Assembly: GCF_018130825.1 (NCBI RefSeq)
Contig: NZ_JAFCJS010000004.1
Location: 372,001-436,000 of the forward strand
Length of the DNA: 64,000 nucleotides
Source of the DNA: Bradyrhizobium liaoningense
Lineage (GTDB): Bacteria > Pseudomonadota > Alphaproteobacteria > Rhizobiales > Xanthobacteraceae
Direction: 5' to 3'
Position 1 is the first letter of the stretch, and each line of letters opens with the position of its first letter. Positions 1 to 8,491 of this stretch are shown piece by piece. The notes beneath the pieces were generated by a model. That model had not been told where the DNA came from, did no database searches, and saw nothing but the letters and a program-made list of their open reading frames with translations. The position numbers and the translations under genes were made by a program.

Positions 1-935
1 CGGGGGTGATCTACACCACGCGAACGCCGAGCAATATCTTCGACCATCTCTACCAGGAGCGCGGCAAGTTCGTGCTGGCCGGGCTCGCCGTGATCCTCGG
101 CACCATCGCGATTGGCCTCGTGTTCTCGCGCACCATCACGCTGCCGATGCGCGAGCTGATCGACCGGGCCACGCGGATCGGCCGCGGCGACCGCGAGGCG
201 TTCAGGCCGCTCCGGCATTACGGCACGCGCGAGTTCGCGCAGCTCTCGCACAGCTTCCTCGGCATGGCCGAGCAGCTCGCAAGGCGCTCCGACTATATCG
301 CGACGTTCTCGGCCCACCTCACCCACGAGCTGAAATCGCCGCTGACCTCGATCAAGGGCGCGGCCGAGCTGTTGCAGGACTCGGTGCAGGGCAAGGCCGG
401 CAGCCTGACGCCGGCCGAGCAGAATACGTTCATCGCCAACATCCTGTCCGATACGCAGCGGCTGGAGGCGATGGCGCAGCGGTTGCGCGAGCTCGCTCGC
501 GCCGAGAGCCTGCCGCAGAACGAGCGCACCGAGCTTGCGCCCGTGATCGCCGATCTCAGGAACAAGTTTCCGGCAAGCTCGATCGAGGCCAGCGGCAGCC
601 TCGACCGGGCGATCGGCATGTCCTCGGAGAAGGCGCTGATCGTGCTGTCACACCTCGCTGATAACGCGGTACGGCACAAGGCGAAGTCGATCCGGCTGGA
701 AGCGGTGGACGAGCGGACGACCCTGCTGCTGACGATGAGCAATGACGGCGAGCCGATCTCGGCGCCGAACCGCGACAGGATCTTCGATGCGTTCTTCACC
801 ACCCGCCGCGACCAGGGCGGTACCGGGATGGGGCTGGTGATCGCACGTGCGGTGATGGCGAGCCATGGCGGCTCGATCAGGCTGAAGCCCACTGACCAAG
901 GGGCCGCCTTCGAACTCCAGTTTCCAGTCGCCTAG
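1..935 (+). CDS. Two-component sensor histidine kinase, C-terminal part (5' end outside window)
   Basis: The reading frame is open from the left edge, so the N-terminal sensor part is missing. What remains starts with the end of an extracytoplasmic segment, one membrane helix (about residues 22-40 of the visible part) and a HAMP linker. The HisKA dimerisation helix carries the phospho-acceptor in THELKSP (His about 107). The ATPase domain follows, with an N box (ADNAVRH), a G1 box (SNDGEP) and a G2 box (GGTGMGLVIA). The layout resembles CreC-like kinases, but that is only similarity of order. The response regulator would be expected upstream, outside the window. The visible GTG at position 6 is not a real start because the frame continues to the left. 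Confidence 0.9.
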   Translation, partial: GVIYTTRTPSNIFDHLYQERGKFVLAGLAVILGTIAIGLVFSRTITLPMRELIDRATRIGRGDREAFRPLRHYGTREFAQLSHSFLGMAEQLARRSDYIATFSAHLTHELKSPLTSIKGAAELLQDSVQGKAGSLTPAEQNTFIANILSDTQRLEAMAQRLRELARAESLPQNERTELAPVIADLRNKFPASSIEASGSLDRAIGMSSEKALIVLSHLADNAVRHKAKSIRLEAVDERTTLLLTMSNDGEPISAPNRDRIFDAFFTTRRDQGGTGMGLVIARAVMASHGGSIRLKPTDQGAAFELQFPVA

Positions 936-1072
936 ATCGCGAACACCCAGGCGGCGACGATGGTGCCGATGGTGACGAGACCAGCGATGGTCCAGCCGGC
1001 GGCGTATTCCAGTTCGGGATGACCGGTGGCCCGCATGATCTCTGCCGGATCGGCGGTATGCTTCTCTGCCAT
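932..1072 (-). CDS. Small single-pass membrane protein, hypothetical
   Basis: A 46-residue protein with a hydrophilic N-terminus and one C-terminal membrane helix (AGLVTIGTIVAAWVFAI) that runs to the last residue. The frame is open to an upstream start at 1153, but the ATG at 1072 is preferred because GAGG lies about 5 bases before it, while the upstream candidates lack a clear ribosome binding site. It overlaps the 3' end of the kinase gene by 4 bases, tail to tail. No family is recognised. It could be a small stress or assembly protein, but nothing in the sequence shows a role. Confidence 0.5.
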   Translation of the reverse strand: MAEKHTADPAEIMRATGHPELEYAAGWTIAGLVTIGTIVAAWVFAI

Positions 1073-1142
1073 GACAGCCTCGCACGTTTCTTCCCGCGTC
1101 ATAGATAAGTCGCACCAGCCGCCATTAGGTTCCATCACGGAA

Positions 1143-1721
1143 ATGCGAGGCATGACGCAGCTAGGTTTGTTCGCCGATCCGCAGGAAGGCCCGACCGGCC
1201 TTCGCTATGCGGACAATTTTATCGATGCCGCCGCCGAGCAGGAGCTGATCGGCCGCATCGCAGCATTGCCGCTTCAACGATTCCAGTTCGGCGCGTTCGA
1301 GGGCAACCGGCGCGTGGCCTCCTTCGGCTACCGCTATGACTATTCGCTGCAACGGCTCACCGAGGCCGAGCCGATCCCCGTGTGGGTGCTGCCGGTCGCG
1401 CGCGAGGTCGAGGCCTGGGCGGGGCTCACCGAGGGCAGCGTGCGCCAGGTGCTGTGCACCGAATACGAGGTCGGCGTCGGCATCGGCTGGCACCGCGACA
1501 AGCCGCATTTCGACAAGGTGCTCGGCCTGTCGCTGGGCTCGCCTTGCAAATTCCGCTTCCGCCGCCGCAGCGGCGATAGATGGGAGCGCCACACGCTCGA
1601 GGCCCTGCCGCGCTCGCTGTACCTGATGGACGGCGAGGCGCGCTCGCAATGGGAGCACAGCATCCCGCCGGTCGAGGCACAGCGCTACTCCATCACCTTC
1701 CGGACGATGAAGCAGCGGTAG
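1143..1721 (+). CDS. AlkB-like 2-oxoglutarate/Fe(II) dioxygenase
   Basis: A 192-residue protein of the AlkB superfamily, which removes alkyl groups from DNA or RNA bases oxidatively using Fe(II) and 2-oxoglutarate. The iron triad is visible as HRD (His117, Asp119) and a distal His172 in WEHSIPP. The 2-oxoglutarate-binding arginines lie in RYSITFR (181 and 187). The length suits the short bacterial AlkB-like subgroup rather than classical AlkB with its Ada partner. Two in-frame ATGs (1143 and 1152) are close together, and the real start is uncertain by 3 codons. It stands alone between a small membrane gene on the other strand and a DUF3606 gene, with no ada-like gene visible. The substrate cannot be told from sequence. 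Confidence 0.88.
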   Translation: MRGMTQLGLFADPQEGPTGLRYADNFIDAAAEQELIGRIAALPLQRFQFGAFEGNRRVASFGYRYDYSLQRLTEAEPIPVWVLPVAREVEAWAGLTEGSVRQVLCTEYEVGVGIGWHRDKPHFDKVLGLSLGSPCKFRFRRRSGDRWERHTLEALPRSLYLMDGEARSQWEHSIPPVEAQRYSITFRTMKQR

Positions 1722-1923
1722 GCAGGCCCTCCAAACAAAAACTGCGAAAACAACCCCATGCACAGTAGAAACCGCTTTGCTGCGTGAGGCGGGGACGCGC
1801 GACGCAACGGTTTGACACACCGGTGCAAAACGGCCGCTTCGCGCAATCGTCGGGCGGGTGGCGTCTTGCCTTCCAAATCCGGTTGCATGCTAGACTGGAT
1901 GCCATCCACGGCAGGAGGGAAGC

Positions 1924-2334
1924 ATGGCCGACAACAAGGCGAAGCGCGGCGGCGCCGATCGCGCCCTGATCGCGCTCACCGAAAAATACGAAGTCGCCTA
2001 CTGGTCGAAGAAGTTCAAGGTGCCCCCCGCGAAGCTGAAATACGCGGTCAAGAAGGTCGGCCGCTCCGCTAGGAAGGTCGAGGAATACATCCAGCTCCAG
2101 AAGCACCGCGCGTCCGACAAGAGCCGGATCGCGCTCAGCGAGGCCTACGAGGTCCGCTACTGGTCGAAGAAATTCAAGATCACCCCGGCCAGGCTGAAGG
2201 CCGCCGTGGACGCGGCCGGCCATTCCGCCAAGAAGGTCGAGGCCTACCTCGCGGCCCAGAAGGCGGCGAAGAAAGCCAAGAAGGCCGTCAAGAAGACCGC
2301 GAAGAAGACCGTCAAGCGCAAGAAGGCCGCCTGA
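1924..2334 (+). CDS. Tandem DUF3606 protein with lysine-rich histone-H1-like tail
   Basis: A 136-residue, very basic protein. Two copies of a DUF3606-type unit follow each other (about residues 14-58 and 66-112), each with the pattern YEV-x-YWSKKFK, then a lysine-rich segment and an AAxxAGxSxKKVEAYL-like end. The last 25 residues are almost only Ala, Lys, Val and Thr, as in bacterial histone-H1-like proteins. The start is well supported by AGGAGGG 5 bases before the ATG. By family, DUF3606 proteins are usually single-unit and small. A DNA- or RNA-binding, nucleoid-associated role is inferred from charge only. It has its own upstream gap of about 200 bases and no obvious operon partner. Confidence 0.85.
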   Translation: MADNKAKRGGADRALIALTEKYEVAYWSKKFKVPPAKLKYAVKKVGRSARKVEEYIQLQKHRASDKSRIALSEAYEVRYWSKKFKITPARLKAAVDAAGHSAKKVEAYLAAQKAAKKAKKAVKKTAKKTVKRKKAA

Positions 2335-2351
2335 GAGCCCGGGGGAAAGGG

Positions 2352-2846
2352 ATGAGATCCGGTCCAGCGATCCTCGCCTGCGCTCTCGTTCTTGCCGGGG
2401 CATCCCACCTCCCCGGTGCCTCCGCAGCCACGCCCGCAAAGGTCTCGGGCGCGACCGCGCTGGCGCTCGCGGGGGTGATCGCGCCGCTGTCACCGGACCT
2501 GACCGGCGCCGAGAGGAAGGCGGTGGCAATGCTGTTCGCCGCCAATGCCGACATTCCCTACAAGAAGGCCATCGTGGTGACGGCGGACCGGATCGTCTGC
2601 CGCACCGGCAATGTCGACATCACCATTCGCAATTGCGAGGTGACCTTCGGCAAGAAGGTGAAGACCGTGAACGGCTCCACCGCCAACGAGATCTTCGCCA
2701 CCGAAGCGCTGGCCGGCGTGCCGCCCGACGGCGCGGCGGGATCGAACTTCGAGAGCCTCTCCAAGCTGAGTTGCACGATCGATCCCAACGCGATCAGGCG
2801 GAAGGACGGCAGCGGGGCGGATTGCACGTTCCTGCCGGGGAATTGA
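2352..2846 (+). CDS. Secreted hypothetical protein
   Basis: A 164-residue protein with an N-terminal signal peptide (hydrophobic core ILACALVLAGA, probable cleavage after ASA near residue 25). The mature part is about 140 residues, has four cysteines (in IVCRTG, NCEV, LSCTID and DCTF) that could form two disulfides, and no recognised motif. It starts only 17 bases after the DUF3606 gene, so the two may be transcribed together, although a secreted protein and a nucleic-acid-binding-like protein are an odd pair. I do not recognise a family. Confidence 0.7.
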   Translation: MRSGPAILACALVLAGASHLPGASAATPAKVSGATALALAGVIAPLSPDLTGAERKAVAMLFAANADIPYKKAIVVTADRIVCRTGNVDITIRNCEVTFGKKVKTVNGSTANEIFATEALAGVPPDGAAGSNFESLSKLSCTIDPNAIRRKDGSGADCTFLPGN

Positions 2847-2968
2847 TTGCGGCCGGGCACGCGAGGCGCAGGTGCCGTGAAATCGCCTCAAGGCGAGCCA
2901 ACTAATAAGGCGAATTGAGAAGACAGGCCCAGGGAGCGAGCCAATAACAGGCGCGCGAGGCCGGCACC

Positions 2969-3901
2969 ATGATGAAGAATTACCTCGCATTTTTCCTGCT
3001 TTTGACCGTGACTGCCGCCTCCGCGCATGGCCCGCTGCCGGCCCGGCTGACGGCGCCGTCCGACCTTGTCCCGGCAGGCCTCACCGATTCCGACACCACC
3101 GCGGGCGGCACCGCGCGGCTGTGCGAGCAGGTCAGCTTCTCGCGCGGCCTGCGTTACGGCGAGAACGAGGCCAATGTGCTCGATGTCGCCACCAGCACGA
3201 CCAAGGCGGACACGCCGCGGCCGGTGCTGCTCTTCGTGACCGGCGATACCTTTACCGGCGACCGCGGCGCGCCGGAGCTGGCGCGCCAGATCCAGGACCA
3301 GGCCATGTGCTTTGCCGCGCGCAACGACATGATCGGGGTCCGGGTCAACTATCGCCTGGCGCCGGCGGCCACCTGGCCCACCGGGGCAACCGACGTGGCG
3401 GCGGCGCTATCCTGGATCCACGGCAATATCGACCTGTTCAACGGCGATGCCCGCGAGATCGTCGCGGTCGGCTACGGCGCCGGCGCCTTTCACGTCGCCA
3501 CCCTGCTGGCGCATCCGGAGTTGCAGACCGACCGTGCCGACGTCGCCGGTGTCGTGCTGGTGTCCGGGATCTACCGCGTCGGCAAGGACGCCAGCGACAG
3601 CGAGAAAGCCTATCTCGGCACGGACGCGACCCAATACGACAAGCGATCGGTCTTTCCCGGTATCCTCAACGTCGATGTGCCAATCGTCCTGGCCTGGGCC
3701 GCGGACGATTCCGCCGGCCTCGTGGCGCAAGGCGAGACGCTGAAGAAGACGCTCTGCGGCGCCGGCCACTGTCCGCGCAGCGCAATGCTCCGCAGTCGCG
3801 ACGGCATCGCCGCCGCGTTCGGCCTCGACGGTTCCGGCGACAGTCTTGCCGAGCCGACGCTGCTGCTGGTGCATCAGTTGGAGGCGCGAGGGCTGCCGTA
3901 G
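2969..3901 (+). CDS. Secreted alpha/beta-hydrolase-fold protein lacking the catalytic serine
   Basis: A 310-residue protein with a signal peptide (YLAFFLLLTVTAASA) and the overall sequence order of an esterase/lipase of the hormone-sensitive-lipase or feruloyl-esterase type (VNYRLAP followed by a nucleophile-elbow-like turn). The elbow reads VGYGAG, so the position of the nucleophile serine is Gly170. The usual HGG oxyanion motif is replaced by TGD (residues 91-93), and no His stands near the expected end of the triad (SRDG). It therefore appears to be a degenerate, probably non-hydrolytic member. The frame is intact, which argues against a dead pseudogene. Start choice: ATG 2969 or the adjacent ATG 2972. 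Confidence 0.75.
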   Translation: MMKNYLAFFLLLTVTAASAHGPLPARLTAPSDLVPAGLTDSDTTAGGTARLCEQVSFSRGLRYGENEANVLDVATSTTKADTPRPVLLFVTGDTFTGDRGAPELARQIQDQAMCFAARNDMIGVRVNYRLAPAATWPTGATDVAAALSWIHGNIDLFNGDAREIVAVGYGAGAFHVATLLAHPELQTDRADVAGVVLVSGIYRVGKDASDSEKAYLGTDATQYDKRSVFPGILNVDVPIVLAWAADDSAGLVAQGETLKKTLCGAGHCPRSAMLRSRDGIAAAFGLDGSGDSLAEPTLLLVHQLEARGLP

Positions 3902-4100
3902 GGTCGCACGACGAGGCGTGCGGTCGGGCGTTGCCAGAAGTCACGAGCGATCGTCGGCGCGTCAGCACGTCTGCCGCTTTCGGCCGCGCCGCTTTGAAGC
4001 GGGCGCCCAGCCACACGATTGCCAAACGCTTGACCTAGATCAAGCGGCCTTGGTGCGGATTGAGCCGACCTCGTTGGGGGCCAACGACAAGGGTTCGAGC

Positions 4101-5330
4101 ATGCGCGTCATCGGCAGGATGCTGTTCGTTTCCGTGATTGCCGTCGCATCGCTCGGCGCGATGTCGCAGCAGCAGCAACACTCGGAGCAACAGCCGAGCG
4201 ACAAGGAAATCCGCATCGGCAATGTCATGCCGTATTCGGGACCGCTGTCCGAGTTCGGCGCGATCGGGCAGGCGGAGGCCGCCTATTTCGACATGATCAA
4301 CGCGCGTGGCGGCATCAACGGCCGCAGGATCCGCTTCATCACGCGCGACGACAATTCCGATCCGGCGAGCGCGCTGGAGCTGACGCGCAATCTGGTCGAG
4401 AAGGACGACGTGCATGTGATGTTCGGCTCGTTCGGCACGCCCGGCAATCTCGCCACGCGCTGGTACCTGAACGAGAAGAAGATCCCGCAGCTGTTCGTCG
4501 CCTCCGGCGACGAGGAGCTGAGCCAGGCGAGGGCGTTTCCCTGGACCATGGGCTGGCAGCCGTCGTTCCGGTCGGAGGGACGCATCTACGCCAACTACAT
4601 CCAGGCTTATTACCCGCGGAAGAAGATCGTCGTGCTCTGGCAGAACGACCAGTTCGGGCGTCAGCTCTACAAGGGCATTCAGGAAGGCCTCGGTGACCTG
4701 AACCGTCATGTCCTCGTCGACATCGCCTTCGACATCAACGACGAGCATCTCGAAGGACACGTCTCGATCCTCAAGCGCGCGGGCGCCGACATCTTCGTCT
4801 TTCTCGGCGTTCCCTCGACCGCGTCCAAGGTGATCAAGCTGGCGGCGTCGCTCAAATGGCGCCCGGTCTTCATCGTGAACGATGCCTCGGCCACGATCGC
4901 CAATGCGATGGCGCCGGCGGGCCTGGAGAATTCGGCCGGCGTGATCTCGGCGGCCTTCCTGAAGGATCCGAGCGATCCCGCCTGGAAAGACGATCCCGCC
5001 ATGAGGGAATGGTTCACCTTCATGGACAGGTATCATCAGGTCGAGAGCACCAACAGCAGCGCGGCGGTCTACGGTTACGCCGCGGCCGAGGCGCTGACGC
5101 AGGTGCTGAAGCAATGCGGCGACGATGTCTCGCGCGAGAACATCATGCGCCAGGCGGCCTCGCTGAGGGATTATCAGCCTTCGGTCGCCTTGCCCAATAT
5201 CAGGATGAACACCTCGCCCGAGCGCTATCTGCCGATCAGGCAGATGCGGCTGGTCCAGTTCGACGGCCGTTCCTGGCAGCCGTTCGGCGATGTGATCGAG
5301 ACGGCGTTTACGGAGGGGGCGGCGCGGTGA
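4101..5330 (+). CDS. ABC transporter substrate-binding protein, branched-chain amino acid (LivJ/Leu-Ile-Val) family
   Basis: A 409-residue periplasmic binding protein. The N-terminus is a signal peptide (LFVSVIAVASLGA), followed by a short Gln-rich linker. The mature chain opens with IRIGNVMPYSGPLSEFG, typical of type-1 periplasmic binding proteins for branched-chain amino acids or related ligands, and continues with GGINGRRI and a two-lobe pattern. The ATG at 4101 is chosen because the signal peptide begins there and AAGGG precedes it by about 9 bases. The frame is open further upstream. No permease or ATPase genes adjoin it, so it is an orphan binding protein. The ligand is unknown. Confidence 0.88.
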   Translation: MRVIGRMLFVSVIAVASLGAMSQQQQHSEQQPSDKEIRIGNVMPYSGPLSEFGAIGQAEAAYFDMINARGGINGRRIRFITRDDNSDPASALELTRNLVEKDDVHVMFGSFGTPGNLATRWYLNEKKIPQLFVASGDEELSQARAFPWTMGWQPSFRSEGRIYANYIQAYYPRKKIVVLWQNDQFGRQLYKGIQEGLGDLNRHVLVDIAFDINDEHLEGHVSILKRAGADIFVFLGVPSTASKVIKLAASLKWRPVFIVNDASATIANAMAPAGLENSAGVISAAFLKDPSDPAWKDDPAMREWFTFMDRYHQVESTNSSAAVYGYAAAEALTQVLKQCGDDVSRENIMRQAASLRDYQPSVALPNIRMNTSPERYLPIRQMRLVQFDGRSWQPFGDVIETAFTEGAAR

Positions 5331-5382
5331 GGTGATGAGGGCGTACAGCGGCGAGGTGTCTCACGCGCACCTTTTGCTGGGC

Positions 5383-5561
5383 TACCCCTCTCCCCCGCCC
5401 TCCCCCGCAAGGGGGGAGGGAGCGCAGCGGAGTGTGCCGCTACGATGTGCCTCACTGCAGCGTCGCATTCAGCATCGTCGCAATTGATTAGAACGAACTC
5501 GCGCCACGACCAAGGTGCGTTCCCTCCCCCCTTGCGGGGGAGGGCTAGGGAGAGGGGTACC
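5383..5561. repeat. Inverted pair of G/C-rich palindromic repeats
   Basis: The left unit (about 5383-5430) and the right unit (about 5521-5561) are near-perfect reverse complements, each built around a CCCCGCAAGGGGG-like core followed by a purine-rich run. Between them is about 90 bases without a gene. It fills the gap between two convergent genes and could form a long hairpin in RNA from either side. Similar intergenic units occur elsewhere in the window (for example 38870-39020). Confidence 0.75.
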
Positions 5562-5608
5562 ACACGGGAACTCTCTCGATCAGAAAGCGGCGACGTGAGC
5601 CCACACCC

Positions 5609-7171
5609 TCACGCCGGCTTCAGCGAGGCCAGAGCATTCTCCAGCAGCGAGCGCACGCGGGCGGCGTCGCCGGACTTCACCACGGCCGGATCGAGATAGA
5701 GCTCGAGCCCCGGCGCGCGCTCGGTGATGATGCCGCTCTTCTCTGCCGCGGCATCGTTCAACGCGTCCACTGAGTAGGGAATCACCTCGCGGCTGATGCC
5801 CTTCATCGTGATGGCGGGCAGCGCGTGGGCGCGGACGATGTCGCTGACCAGCGCGAAAGTCTCGTAGCTCAGCACGATGCCGCCGGGCTCGGCGATGGAT
5901 TGCAGGCGCGCGGCGAGGTTCGCTTCGGCACCGATGATGGTGTAGTCCATGCGGTCGGTGCTGCCGAAATTGCCGACATTGCAATAGCCGGAATTGATGC
6001 CCATGCGCGAGCGGAACGGCTGCTCGATGCCGGACGCGCGCCATTTCGCGTTGAGCTCGGCAAGGCGCTGCTGCATGCGCCAGGCCATCTGCAGGCAGGC
6101 CTCCGCGTCCGCGCGATCGCCCTTGGTCTCGGGATCGCCGAAGAAGATCAGCATGGCGTCGCCGATGAACTTGTCGATGGTGCCGCCATATTCGTGGGCG
6201 ATCGCCGACATCTCGGTGAAATATTCGTTGAGCAGCTGGGTCAACTGCTCCGGCTGCAGCCGCTCGGCAGTGGCGGTGAAATTCTGGATGTCGGAGAAGA
6301 AGATGGTGAGCTTCTTGCGCTCGGTGTGGATGGTGACGTCCTTCTGGCCGGAGAAGATGCTCTTGTAGACCTGCGGCGGGATGTAGCGCGAGATCTTCAT
6401 CGACAGCGAAGCCAGGAAGTCGTTGGCGGATTCCAGCTCCTTGTTCATGGTCTTGATGCGGCGCGCCTGGCGGCGCTGCAACGACAGGAACGACAGCCCG
6501 CTGCCGGCGGCGATCAGGAAATAGGCCAGCAGGAACTTGAACGAGAAGATGTTGGCGGCGATCGGCTGGGCGATGATCACCTCCTGGATGCCCCTGACAT
6601 CGCCGACCTTCCAGTCCTTCTTCGGGCTTTCGGGGTGGCTGTTGTGGCAACTGACGCAGGCCGGCCCCATGGTCACCGGCGCAACCAGGCGGACCTTGTC
6701 GTTGAACAGCGAAGTCTCGGTCTCCACGATCTTCTGCTCGGGGTCCTTGCGCAGCGCATCCAGCGCGTCCTTCTCGAACTTGTCGAGCTGGTGCGGGGCG
6801 CGGTTCTGGAACGGGAAGTCCGAGACGAAGCGGTAGGTGATGTTCTCCTGCTGCGCGCCGATCACCCGTCCGAGCTCGAGCGACAGCGTCGCCGGGATCG
6901 GGATCGCGCCGGGAACGGATTCGTAATTGTGCACCACCCTGGTGGTGCCGTTGGGATTGGCCAGCACCCGCCCGACCACATTGGTCGCGTAATAGCTGCG
7001 CACGCTCGTGATCACCGAATTGAGATCGGCGGCCTGCCGGCGCAGCGCGGTCTTGGAGAGCTCGGTCAGGTCCAGCCACACCGCGAGCGGCAAAGCGAGC
7101 AGCAGGAAAGCGATCGCGGCACCGGTCAGGACGCCGCTCTTGCGCTGTTCTTCGGAGATCTCTTGTTTCAC
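5609..7171 (-). CDS. Class III adenylate/guanylate cyclase with haem-binding DUF3365 sensor
   Basis: A 520-residue membrane protein. Helices near residues 15-35 and 208-228 bracket a periplasmic DUF3365 (Tll0287-like) domain that contains one c-type haem motif, CVSCH (172-176). A linker of about 40 residues leads to a class III cyclase domain (about 285-450). Metal-binding Asp294 lies in FSDIQNFT and Asp338 in GDAML. Lys334 and Asp409 suit adenine recognition, and Asn418 and Arg422 lie in NLAARLQ. The expected activity is cAMP synthesis in the cytoplasm controlled by haem redox state or a gas ligand in the periplasm, which is inferred from architecture. It is transcribed alone, divergent from the mandelate-racemase homologue. 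Confidence 0.88.
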   Translation of the reverse strand: MKQEISEEQRKSGVLTGAAIAFLLLALPLAVWLDLTELSKTALRRQAADLNSVITSVRSYYATNVVGRVLANPNGTTRVVHNYESVPGAIPIPATLSLELGRVIGAQQENITYRFVSDFPFQNRAPHQLDKFEKDALDALRKDPEQKIVETETSLFNDKVRLVAPVTMGPACVSCHNSHPESPKKDWKVGDVRGIQEVIIAQPIAANIFSFKFLLAYFLIAAGSGLSFLSLQRRQARRIKTMNKELESANDFLASLSMKISRYIPPQVYKSIFSGQKDVTIHTERKKLTIFFSDIQNFTATAERLQPEQLTQLLNEYFTEMSAIAHEYGGTIDKFIGDAMLIFFGDPETKGDRADAEACLQMAWRMQQRLAELNAKWRASGIEQPFRSRMGINSGYCNVGNFGSTDRMDYTIIGAEANLAARLQSIAEPGGIVLSYETFALVSDIVRAHALPAITMKGISREVIPYSVDALNDAAAEKSGIITERAPGLELYLDPAVVKSGDAARVRSLLENALASLKPA

Positions 7172-7362
7172 CCTGTGGCTCCGTTGTGTCCGATCTTGTC
7201 GCAGATCCCTCGGATTTGCGGCACAGCCTGCGGCGGCACAGAGCCAATAAAAGCAGGCCCGCGCAACCCCATTTTATGGTGGTCACTCCAGGTGCCTTTT
7301 CGTTTCATGACGAATGTTTAAGATCGAGACGAACCTGCATTCACTCCGCCGGGAGCCTGGAT

Positions 7363-8454
7363 ATGACCGAGACCATCCGCATCAAGCGCTTTGTCGCGCG
7401 CCCCGTGATCGTGCCGATGAACCTGCCGCTCCAGACCTCGACCGGGGCGGTCGCCAGGGCGCCGCTGGTGCTGATCGACTGCGAGACCGACCAGGGGGCG
7501 GTGGGGCATGCCTACCTGTTCTCGATCACGCCATCGGCCTTGAAGCCGCTGACGGCGATGGTCACCGAAATGTCGGAGCTCGTCGCCGGCGACGAGCTGC
7601 TGCCGTTCGAGATCGAACGCAAGCTGACCCAGCGCTTCACCCTGCTCGGCCTCGCCGGCCTGCAGCGGCTGGCGCAATCCGGTATCGACATGGCCGCGTG
7701 GGATGCGCTGGCGCGCACACGCGGCCGGCCGCTGGCGCGTCTGCTCGGCGGCGCGCCGAAACCGGTCAGGGCCTACAATTCGAAGGGCCTCGGCATCATG
7801 CCAGCGGGGGCCGCAGTTGAGGAGGCGCACAAGCTGCTGGCCGAGGGTTTTCACGCCGCAAAAATCCGCGTCGGCCGGAGCGATGCGCGCGAGGATCTCG
7901 CCGTGGTGCGGGCGGTGCGCAAGGCCGTCGGCGACGACGTCACGCTGATGTGCGACTACAACCAGGCGCTCACGGTCACCGAGGCGATCCGCCGCGGCGA
8001 GATGCTCGACGATGAGGGCCTGAGCTGGATCGAGGAGCCGATCCGCCACGACGACTACGCCGGAAACGCCCGCATCGCGGATGCGCTGCGCACGCCGGTC
8101 CAGATCGGCGAGAATTTCGACAGCGCGTTCGCGATGCAGTCCGCGCTATCGGCGGAAGCCTGCGACTACGTCATGCCCGACGTGCAGCGCATCGGCGGCG
8201 TCACCGGCTGGCTCCGCGCCGCCGCGCTGGCGCACGCCGCCGGCATCGAGATGTCGACGCACCTGTTCTCGGAAGTCAGCGCGCATCTGCTCTGCGTGAC
8301 GCCGACCGCGCACTGGCTGGAATATGTCGACTGGGCCGACGCAGTGCTGGCGAGCCGGCTGACGATCAAGGACGGCTTTGCGCTGCCGAGCGAGGAGCCC
8401 GGGAACGGGATCGCGTGGGACGAGGCGGCGGTCGCCAAATATCTCGTGACATAA
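7363..8454 (+). CDS. Mandelate racemase/muconate lactonizing enzyme family (enolase superfamily)
   Basis: A 363-residue enolase-superfamily enzyme very close in layout to mandelate racemase. The metal ligands are Asp198 (CDYNQ), Glu224 (WIEEP) and Glu250 (IGEN). The catalytic Asp273 (MPDVQRIGG) and His300 (STHLF) form the second acid/base side, and Glu320 follows (HWLEYV). On the first side the motif is Lys167-Ile-Arg169 where mandelate racemase has Lys-x-Lys, so the second lysine is replaced by arginine. The substrate is an alpha-hydroxy acid or related carboxylate by family. The ATG at 7363 is chosen from alignment with the family N-terminus. The frame is open upstream. There is no neighbouring mandelate pathway gene. 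Confidence 0.85.
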   Translation: MTETIRIKRFVARPVIVPMNLPLQTSTGAVARAPLVLIDCETDQGAVGHAYLFSITPSALKPLTAMVTEMSELVAGDELLPFEIERKLTQRFTLLGLAGLQRLAQSGIDMAAWDALARTRGRPLARLLGGAPKPVRAYNSKGLGIMPAGAAVEEAHKLLAEGFHAAKIRVGRSDAREDLAVVRAVRKAVGDDVTLMCDYNQALTVTEAIRRGEMLDDEGLSWIEEPIRHDDYAGNARIADALRTPVQIGENFDSAFAMQSALSAEACDYVMPDVQRIGGVTGWLRAAALAHAAGIEMSTHLFSEVSAHLLCVTPTAHWLEYVDWADAVLASRLTIKDGFALPSEEPGNGIAWDEAAVAKYLVT

Positions 8455-8491
8455 GGCCGCCTGTCGCAGCGTCGATCCCCGATCGACGGGC

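Noticed and set aside
5825..7321. 498-codon open frame opposite the haem-cyclase gene
   Set aside because: Antisense to a gene with complete family motifs; the translated sequence is low-complexity and shows no domain.
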